Assembly (NCBI GenBank): GCA_964020085.1
Contig: OZ026597.1
Coordinates: 21,269,021 to 21,333,020, forward strand
Direction: 5' to 3'
From: Micromussa lordhowensis
Taxonomy: Eukaryota > Cnidaria > Anthozoa > Scleractinia > Lobophylliidae
Length of the DNA: 64,000 nucleotides
The notes beneath the pieces are model-generated. The model was given only the letters and a program-made list of their open reading frames with translations, made no database searches and was not told the DNA's origin. This document shows, piece after piece, positions 55,422 to 64,000 of the stretch. Position numbers and translations under genes: made by a program. The stretch's first letter is position 1; every line of letters begins with the position of its first letter.

Positions 55422-56632
55422 GAAGTCATATGATTTGAGTCACGTGACTAAATTAAGATCAAGAAATTGCTTTTATTTTGCAGTATTGACTTTCTAACAA
55501 GGCAAGAAAAATAACACAAACACAAACTGAAATTTGCGGTCACGCTATATCGCCAATATCACCTTTAAAAGACTTATCGATTATCGCTACAACGTTAAAT
55601 AATGTGAAAATGTTTCAAGGACAACGCGTCCAAAACGTTGCATAGAACAATAAAACCAGTATCAACGTTTTGATACGTAATATAAAAATATATGCATCTC
55701 TTTAAAGGAATAGCGATAGTGATCTTCATTTCACTAAAATGGGCTAAAAACGTTACTGAAAGAGCTAAAACAGTATTGTAGTTGTTTAAAAGCTCGGAGC
55801 GTTTTGTTGCGTTTTGAGCATGTGAAATCCGTACGTCATCACAAGCCTGTCAGTCATCTTGTCATTTTTGAAGGCCGTTCAATTTACCCAAAGTACAATG
55901 GAGCTCAAGCCAGCGCGGTTTTTGTCCAAAGTTTATTGTTCGGTTTTATTAACTTGTGAAAATCTTTATGTCAATATTGTTCGGGACATTGAAATATCGG
56001 TTGGCTCAGTGTTTGCTTTGTGTAGTTTCATGTTGTTTTTGCTCGATTGATTTCTTTATTGCTCTAGAGATTATCCCTGTTGATGTTGTTCGTCTTGGAT
56101 CCAATTTTTTCAGTTTAGTGCTTAACTACACGTGTTGAGGCGAAATTGTATACGTACCACTTTGCTGAGGCCAAAGAAGTTAATTTTGCATTTATCTCGC
56201 AATTCACAACAAATTTTTAATGATCTAAGAAATATAAAACCGGAAAAAGGTGTACCGAAAGTTTGAAATTCACACTGTCACGATACCTATACAGTATTTT
56301 GAAACCTCTCAACTTTGGGCATGTTTAGGTTTGGCGATACTTCATATGGCGCGCTAAATAGACATAAACGTTACTAGTTTTGTTTAGGAAATTTAGTACT
56401 CAATTGAAGGAAGTGCGGGTTATGTCGTAATGTCCCGTCTCTCATTTTAAAATCATCACTTTTCGTTTCTAATATTTCCACAAGATAACTGTAAATGCAT
56501 TTCTGGAGAACTTTTGCAGTTTATTTCTAACAGAATGCAGATTTTTTTCTCTAGCTTTCCGGGGTGACGACTTTGTCAAGTTCACTACAATAGATTCCTT
56601 TCCGTTTGCGCGTTGATATCTTATCTAGAAGC

Positions 56633-56640
56633 CGTGGGAA
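56633..56640 (+). promoter_or_regulatory. Putative CSL/Su(H) site 2
   Basis: Exact CGTGGGAA about 840 bp upstream of the Notch-like start codon, in AAGCCGTGGGAAAATTT. Confidence 0.5.
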
Positions 56641-57031
56641 AATTTCCTCTTGGATGTAGCTTCAGTTGCTATGGAAACCCTGTCAAAGACCCTCGACAAA
56701 AAGAGAAAACAATGGCGAAGCCTATTAAGTCGATTCAAAACAAAGGTGGAATGAAGAGATACCTCCTCTAGATAACATAGATTTGTTTTTTCACTAAGGA
56801 CAACGAGACTTTGTAAAAATCAAAGAGAACTGAAAAGTTGACATATAAAGAGCAGTGCGCATGCACTTCGAGCTGGTCTTGACATGAAATATGTTGTTTA
56901 TTACCCCGAATGTAATCTGCACCACGCCAAGCTTCTTACGACTAGACTAACTGGAAGCGAAAATGTGTCCAAGGACTTGTGTCGACATTTGCTTGCATAT
57001 GGAATGACCCATGTCCTTCAGTTTCAATTTT

Positions 57032-57039
57032 TTCCCACG
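57032..57039 (-). promoter_or_regulatory. Putative CSL/Su(H) site 3
   Basis: TTCCCACG on the plus strand, i.e. CGTGGGAA on the minus strand, about 440 bp upstream of the start codon. Confidence 0.5.
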
Positions 57040-57383
57040 TCAAGTAATCCCTTGTGATATGTAAAAGATGGAAGTGCAGGTACACTCGGCTGCACAAATT
57101 ACACCAGTTGATGTGATAATTGGGCAGTGGGGACAATAATTAAGCGACCCTGTGACGACACCCGAAAGCACGGTACAGAAGAATCAAAGGAAACACCGTG
57201 CCATTGGTCACATCATCGACCGGGCTCTGTGATTGGCCAGTTGGACCACAAAGGAAAGAGCGCGACGCGCTCGTCAACTGTAGTAAACTTGGTCGGCGCT
57301 CATTGCATATGCAAATTAATCAGTGGGAAGCCCGCTAGGGAGTTCAGTGTAGTGAAACTCTATCGCTCAGTACTCCGATCGTT

Positions 57384-57391
57384 CGTGGGAA
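57384..57391 (+). promoter_or_regulatory. Putative CSL/Su(H) site 4
   Basis: Exact CGTGGGAA 90 bp upstream of the Notch-like start codon, probably in the core promoter or 5' leader. Two ATTGG motifs (inverted CCAAT boxes) lie further upstream, at about 57203 and 57232. Confidence 0.5.
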
Positions 57392-57412
57392 TACTGTGCT
57401 TTTCACGGTTCG

Positions 57413-57466
57413 ATGTCCGACTCACCCGATGAAGCGCAAAAGTTGATCGATCTTATTAGGAATTGA
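57413..57466 (+). promoter_or_regulatory. Upstream open reading frame in the Notch-like leader
   Basis: ATG at 57413 opens MSDSPDEAQKLIDLIRN and stops at TGA 57464-57466, 14 bases before the main ATG and in another frame. A second ATG (57429) gives MKRKS-stop. If transcription starts upstream of 57413, these would lower translation of the receptor. Confidence 0.4.
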
Positions 57467-57480
57467 ACGCCAAGTTCGCA

Positions 57481-60400
57481 ATGAAGGGCTATGTTATAGC
57501 GATCGTGTTCATTCCGATGGTGCTTGGTAAGTTGAAAAGTTATTTTCGAAGTGCGTGCTCTGATGCCATATTATTAACCGTCGGATGCCACTCTTGGATA
57601 AATGGCGTTCAAAGATGCACTTCACCAGAACCTTGGCCCGCTTAAACGCAACGCACTCCCTTTTGGTTTGGGAATCTCACGATCGAAGATTTGAACAGAG
57701 GTTTCTAATGTGAAAAGAAGAATCTAGTGCGTTTTGGGTAATTGAAAAGACGGTTGGTTCCATTCCATGGGGCGCTACTTCATTATGTCTAACTGCGGCT
57801 ATATTTACACCTCGCCTAGATAATTACGTTCGTCGTAGTTTAACATGGGAATCCGTCACACATTGTGCTGTATCTTTAAAGTTACGAAAGGGTAGAATCT
57901 GGGCAAAATATTTAACATTAGATTAGTTTGACAGGACTCTGCCGGACATTGCATTGGCACTTCATGAAAATTAGGTTAACCTTTTGATGAACGATCCCCT
58001 GTGGAATTTTGTCCGCAGAATTGAGTTTCGCAAATATGTGGCCCTAAAGAGCTGGCTGAGCTTGTCGAAAGCTGCTCAGATTGCTAGCAGGGAAGTGGGC
58101 GAGGAGCAGCTTACACGATCGCACAGCTGTCTCTGTTCACCTTGTAACATTCAAGCGTATTGTTCTAAGGTTCCACCTGGCTTTTGACGGCTTTTCGGCT
58201 CAACTCCGTCCTTTTGTTTGTCTCTTGCAGCCTCCACGTGTCATGACGGATACTGCAAGAACGGTGGAACATGTTCAGTAAACCAGGGAAAGGCCAATTG
58301 CAGGTACGCTCCTTTCGGTCGCTCAAGTTGTCTTGCTAGAAGACGGCGCTCTTCTTATTAGTCGTGATTGTGTGCCGCACGTGAATTCTTGCCTGCATGG
58401 TTTCCGCGCTAGTTGACAGAGTGATGTTTGTTTAGCAAGACAGAAATTCATGTCTCATAATCTCTTCGTAAGCTCATTTTCTAGTGAGGTAGCTTTTCCT
58501 GGGTACTTTTTCCTTTTATTTGATGTTATTTTTTATATCTAGCCAATGCGTAAGCCTCGCGCGCTCAACCCAAGAACAGCACGGCATTTAGAATGGTAAA
58601 TAATGGGCACCGAAAAACCACAACTCTGTGTGTATGCCACAGACTTAATTACAGTATTCACATTTGTGAAGGAAGGTAGCCCCTCCGCCTTCAAGTCTTA
58701 AAGAAATCGGAATTTTGGAAACACAGCTGATTTTCTATCGCGTAAAAGGCTAACAGAAGCTTTAGATCTTCTCGGCGTAATCAAAATTATCATTACTAGC
58801 AACGGTAATGACACATGTTTGTGGGTATTCTTAAACAGTCACTAGCAGCAAACAACATGAATTATTAAGAAAGCTTAGCAGATGTTTTTATTCAACATAA
58901 AATTGTCCTCAATAAACCCGTTTTAAGTGTACTAAATAAGATAGTTAATTGAAAATTGGTGTTGAAAAGTTTCATCGGATGTGTGTGTGACAGTCTGTGT
59001 TCGTTCCCGAAGCGGCGCAAATATAAGATGTAAGCTTTGCTTGGAGCGTCGACACGTTTTCTAAAGCTTTGCCTAATTAGTGGGACTTTAATGTTGATGA
59101 ACTCTCAAGACTTCAGTTTAACGGCTACAAGCTAGTTGCTCCAGAAAACAAAAAGTGATCGCAGAAGCTTGCCCAGCGCTTAACCGATTTACGAATTGTT
59201 GGACTGGATTTGTGTTGATCAAGTTGACATAGTATTTACTCACCGAGCTAGTAGCTATTATTGCGCAAAACGGACCAATCCCGCGAGTTTAACAGGATTT
59301 ATAATTGTGGCAGAAAATGGTCTCCGGAGGGATTAGGTCTGGAATAAAGTGCGAAAGATTATTGAGCTTGAAATAGTTGTTGCACGAATGCCTTCTTACG
59401 TTTCCACTGCCAGTCGAATAAACATTCCAAAAACAATGGTCGTAAAAAAAAAATCGAGGGACCCACGAGGAAAACGTTTCGTAAAAGGATATTAGAAATT
59501 CAAAACTGAAAAAAGAAAAGAGGAATTCGAAACTGATTTCCTGTTTGCCTTAACGCTGTTTTGGTCGTCTTTCGTCACTCCGTAATTCGTCTCAGTTGAG
59601 AATTAATTCTTATTTGCGAAAACGACAGTTCTGCCTAAGTTTTATTGGCGTTTTTGAATAATCTTTATTTACATAGCTTGTTTCATCCCAGGAATGTTTG
59701 ATATGGTAAAGACAGTTCGAAGAAAGACTGTTTTTTTGGTTCAGAAACTACGGGCCGTGATTCCGCGGCTTAGTAAGGGAATTCTTTTATTATATACTCA
59801 CTTTTTCTGAGCGCTAGGCAAAAAACGCTCCCCTAACAGAATCTTTCCATGTTTTGTGAATTCACAAATCCCTAATCGTCGAAAAAGATCAAAACTTGAA
59901 CTTCAAAGACGGAGATGACGAAGCAAACCTCATTCAAAGATAGATTTCACATTCTAACTAATGGCATTTTGGGGACATTTTTGTTCTGTTATATGGCAAA
60001 AACAATTAAAGTCTGATACAGTCGACTCTCTTTTCAGGGGAATTGAAAACAGTGAGTAGAGCTGTCCGCTTACGAGAGTGTTCATTAGCGGAGAGTTGAC
60101 TGTGCTACGTAATTGTGTTAACTTGCACGTTTATTGTGGGTTGTTATAAAATTAGAGGTTTTCAAAAAAAGAATGGCCAATTATGATTCCGAGGAGTCAA
60201 CCCACAGGAGGAAGTGGTTGGATATATTTTTTTATAAAACCGTTATGGTTAGGAGCTGGATCAGCAGTGATATTTGCCTCTGTTGCTAAAATCAAATGGG
60301 AAATTTGATTGTAGCTTTCATTGTTATTTCTCAATTGTTTGATCAGCATGAAACATGCAGAGATTACACATAGGCTAGTTAGCAGCTGTACACATGGTAG

Positions 60401-63400
60401 GAAACTTGCATTTTTCTTGCCAGAATGACACTTCTTTGGTGATTTATTAGTGGTTTAATGCTAGGCCTTTTTTGCTGTTTTCAAGTAGCTAGGGATGCTG
60501 GTAATTTGTATGTACAGACAGCAGATGTTTTGATTTGGCAACATTTCTGAAAAGAAAATAGATTAGGGTTTATTCATTAATTCATGACTTCAAAGAGCTT
60601 CATGGTATGGATGCAAGAATTTGGGCTTTTTAAGGCAGGATTACATAAGCTATTGAGCAATGCGTGGCTAAAGTCAGTGTTTCCCAGGGGGGCCAAAAAT
60701 CTACTTTTGATATTGTGACTACAAGGGAATAGCCTGTCAGGTTTTAAATAAGTGCTCTATGAGTCATGTTGCTGTTTTTGATTTTCAGTGCGATTCATAC
60801 AAATCATTGAGAAAGGAATGTGATGAAAACTGGCAGAGATACAAATTGTTTTAATTGTGACCTCAGTTAATAAGCTTTTCATGTGACCATGACAGATTAT
60901 TTATTTGCCAAATGTTTTCTCTCAAACAAAGTCTATACCATTTATTATATTCCCTTATGGTATATTTTGTATTGATAGTATTTTCATTTTATGTTCTATT
61001 TTAATTAAATTTATTTATATATTTAATAATATATTTTGATGAATTTTCATTAGCTGAAAATTCGACCAGCTTATCTCAAGGGTGCACAAATTGGTCTTAG
61101 TTTTGTTCCATTTATTACTGTATGACAACGTTATTTTCACTATTTCCTTCTCAATGGTACAACAGTCTGTAAAAAAAAGGAATTAAAAAGAATGATCACT
61201 AAAGTTGTGCTGAGAACACAAACCTGACTGGGCGAGCTACAACAAAAAACAAAAACAAAATCATGGATTTATAGATGATTAATTTTTTTCACAACAGGGA
61301 GTTAAATTTCATGCAATGAATTCCAGCCAGGCAGTTTGGCAAAGCATGATTTCTATTGTTCTTATTAGTTTTGTTCAAATGTTTTGTTGTCTTGTTAATA
61401 AGCGTGTGCTTTAAAAATGAAGTGCAATGAGAATGTTTGCTGGAGGAACAAGAACATTGTAGGGTAATTGCCTGTTGGCTCAAACTACCTTGAAATTTTC
61501 CTCAAAATAAATATTGTCAAAATTAAAACTCAGTGGCATGCTTTGACTAGTCAATTAGGTTTTCACACCCTGAGGGAACAGACAGATGTGAGCAGTTGTA
61601 GTGAAAGAGTCTTCCGTTACATAAATTTAAGCCAGGCATTTTGGTACCATCTGTGTGCTTCCTAGTACATAGAGAGGAGATTGCCACTGAAGATGCGGTA
61701 TCCATTTGACTAAAGAAGTATTGAATTAAGTAACCAAGTGAAGTCTGTTCCAGTTTTGACCTGTTCTGTGTATTTTTTTGTTACATTAAATAAGCTTGTG
61801 GATATGTGTATGCATGCATCTGCCTATGTCAATCATTTCAAAAGTAACTTTGCTTTTTTGTTTGGTTGGATTTTGATTATCACTTTGCACTTAATAGATC
61901 TGTCTAAAATTACTTGACTTCAAGCTCCCATTATTTTCAAAAAGACCAAACAGGCTTTGTTTATTTGAAATTAGGTTTGTTACTAGTATGGCATGGTTGA
62001 ATCCACGTTTAGAGTCATGATAGAACTAGAATTATAACGTACCACTTGGAAATATGGTATATGCCAAAATGTCTCACAATTTATTGTCTTTCATTAACAG
62101 TTGTCCTGCAAACTTCACGGGGGCCACATGTGAAACAAATGTTGATGAGTGTCTAGTGCTATCAAATCCATGCAAAAATGGAGCAACTTGTACAGACTAT
62201 TATGGAGGCTATGTTTGCCGTTGCATTTATGGTTGGGAAGGATTTGACTGTGCCATGAACAAGAATGACTGCATTACTCAAGCAGATGGGGGCCCCCCAT
62301 GTCTAAGTGGTGGTACTTGTGTGGATAAAGTTGGCAAATATAATTGCATCTGCCCTCCAGGATATATGGGTAACAAGATCTAGAGTGACTTTTGGACTTT
62401 CTAACGCCTAACTCTGTATTGTATTGAAACTTGGATTGGACTAATTAATGAAAGTCACCAAAAGTGTAGGAATATTTTGTGAACTAATATGCACATGTGC
62501 ATGTAACTACACAGCATGAGCATTGACTCAACCTTTGTAAGTACATGTACTCATAGTTACATCTTTTATAGGAAATCAGTTAAACAGAGTACTTGCTGCC
62601 TGTAGTGGTAGAGCTTTGTGTTGATAATGACATGACTGGTACTTGTTCAAGTTTCTTACTGGCATGTCTAACAACATTTTATTATGCAGGTCCTAGGTGC
62701 CAGTTTATTGATCAATGTTACTCCAATCCATGTTACGGAGCTGCAACATGTATGACAAATCCCTATGGAAAATATAATTGTTACTGTCCAAAGGGATGGA
62801 GTGGGAAAAATTGCAGTACTGACATTGATGACTGCATGAGCAGTATTCTTTCACCATGTCACCATGGCGGCACATGTGTCAACACACCTGGATCATTTGT
62901 ATGTCAGTGTGTACCAGGTTACACAGGTAATTATCATATAAGGTCCTACGTGCAGGGTTATAGCCAGACTTCAACAGGGCAAGCCGAGGCTCTTGCCTCA
63001 GTCATTTTTTGTTGGTTGTTGTTTTTTAAGGGGGAAAGTAAAACACTGCTAAATACCTAGGAAGAGAATTAACAATGGACACAGCCTCCGAGTCATATTT
63101 TTTTCTGGTTTTGACTTGTCTATGTATATCACAAGAAAAAGGACTAATCCAGACATTTTCAGCTCCTCGGGCTATACAACAAAAATATATGAACAATCAA
63201 TATGTAGTAAATAATTTTTGTGCTTTGTTACAGGTGATAGGTGTGACTTTGCCATTGATGAGTGTGCGTCCAATCCATGCAAGAACAACGCTCCATGCCT
63301 GGATTACATCAATGAGTTCAAATGCATTTGTCCACCTGGGTGGACAGGCAAAACATGTAATGCGGACATCAATGAATGTAGCAGCAACCCTTGTAAAAAT

Positions 63401-63806
63401 AACGGACAATGCGTTAATGAACTGAATGGTTACAGGTGCAAATGTAAACCTGCCTTCAATGGAACTAACTGTGAGATTAATATTAATGACTGTGCAAACC
63501 CAAATCCTTGCCAGAATGGTGCTACATGCTCTGATGGCATTGCCTCGTATACTTGTTCTTGTGCCAGTGGCTTCACTGGTAAACAGTGTGAGACGAACAT
63601 AGATGACTGCCAGTCACTGCCTTGTCAGCACTATGGAACTTGTGTCGATGGAATCAACGGCTATTCCTGCGTCTGTGCCCCAGGTTACACTGGAAAGAAC
63701 TGTGACGTAGATTTTGACGAATGTTCCAGCAATCCATGTATGTTTGGCGGGACCTGTGAGAATAAACAAAATGGGTTTCAGTGTCGATGTCCTCAAGGCA
63801 CAAGTG
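57481..63806 (+). CDS. Notch: Notch-like receptor, N-terminal part (five exons, runs off the window)
   Basis: Exons 57481-57526, 58231-58303, 62101-62369, 62690-62926 and 63234-63806 join in frame with GT/AG borders. They encode a signal peptide (MKGYVIAIVFIPMVL) and ten EGF modules. Modules 2-10 follow Notch EGF6-14 in order. Module 2 has GGY..C.C..GW.G.DC as in EGF6. Module 4 is non-calcium type (QFIDQCYSNPC) like EGF8. Module 5 has a lengthened first loop (DIDDCMSSILSPC) like EGF9. Module 6 has NNAPCLDYINEFKC like EGF10, and module 10 ends CPQGTSG as EGF14. O-fucose sites (a Thr just before the third Cys, as in CKNGGTC) occur in eight modules. O-glucose sites (CxSxPC) occur in several. Notch is a single-pass receptor for Delta/Jagged ligands, cut to release a nuclear fragment. 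The rest of the extracellular repeats, LNRs, membrane span and ankyrin region lie beyond 64000. Another Notch-like EGF protein is the alternative. Confidence 0.72.
58304..62100. other. Long intron of the Notch-like gene
   Basis: 3.8-kb intron splitting EGF module 1 in phase 2. I found no EGF-like exon in it by eye. At 60018-60098 a short inverted repeat (CAGTCGACTCTC / GAGAGTTGACTG) surrounds TCCGCTTACGAGAG-type sequence. The rest is AT-rich. Confidence 0.6.
62370..62689. other. Notch-like gene intron 3
   Basis: 320-bp phase-1 intron, donor GTAACA, acceptor TTTTATTATGCAG. It falls between EGF modules 3 and 4, within the last turn before the final cysteine pair. Confidence 0.75.
62927..63233. 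other. Notch-like gene intron 4
   Basis: 307-bp phase-1 intron, donor GTAATT, acceptor TTTGTTACAG, between EGF modules 5 and 6. Confidence 0.75.
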
Positions 63807-64000
63807 GTAAGTTACCTGAAAGTTTTGTTTTGTGTATCCTCTTTGAGCAGTATGCCCTCACTCTGACCTAGAGCTCACGCCACAAAGTAATTGCTTCTGT
63901 AAGACCTTGCAGAGTTTTGGTTTTCCAAGATTTTGCATTCTTTGAAACAAAGTGTGTGCAGACAAATTTGTACACATAAGGTAATCATTTATGCATAGAA

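Noticed and set aside
1..64000. CRISPR array, operon or prokaryotic gene cluster
   Set aside because: No regularly spaced repeats and no closely packed intronless genes; the DNA is clearly eukaryotic.

Overview
This window is animal nuclear DNA. It is AT-rich, the genes are split by introns with GT/AG borders, and the spaces between genes are full of dead LINE retrotransposons, tRNA-derived SINEs and hairpin (MITE-like) DNA transposons. The mixture of a Notch-type EGF receptor gene, a SUCO/SLP1-type SUN-domain gene and these repeat styles suggests a cnidarian, most likely a stony coral or other hexacoral. The species is an inference; nothing here fixes it.

Layout. 0-5.2 kb: a TTAA-flanked hairpin element (270-678), then the BACK end and part of the PHR domain of a BTBD6-like gene. 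An RTE-like LINE (1731-5012) sits in it, between two 82-bp target-site copies. 5.2-10.6 kb: SINE and repeat debris, and the 3' end of an unrecognised minus-strand gene (three exons, 7299-10617). 11.4-12.4 kb: a LINE 3' remnant. 12.47-23.73 kb: a complete nine-exon SUCO-like gene on the plus strand, coding for 1399 residues: signal peptide, SUN-like domain, long acidic linker, coiled coil, one membrane span and a cytoplasmic tail. Its introns hold two MITEs and two SINEs. 26.5-39.8 kb: three long minus-strand open frames of unknown function (26565-27167, 29677-30652, 38852-39754), which could be separate genes or exons of one gene. Between them lie a frameshifted CR1/L2-like LINE (about 32595-35396) and a cluster of hairpin elements (35399-36898), one nested inside another. 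45.3-45.7 kb: two exons of a small secreted WAP-domain protein. 57.48 kb to the right edge: the first five coding exons of a Notch-like receptor (signal peptide plus ten EGF modules), which continues past the window.

The genes do not form an operon or an obvious pathway. The most notable regulatory signal is a group of four exact CGTGGGAA motifs, the consensus for the Notch effector CSL/Su(H), in the 2.1 kb upstream of the Notch-like start codon. This suggests feedback of Notch on its own gene. About two thirds of the window is intergenic or intronic DNA in which I see only repeats or nothing identifiable.
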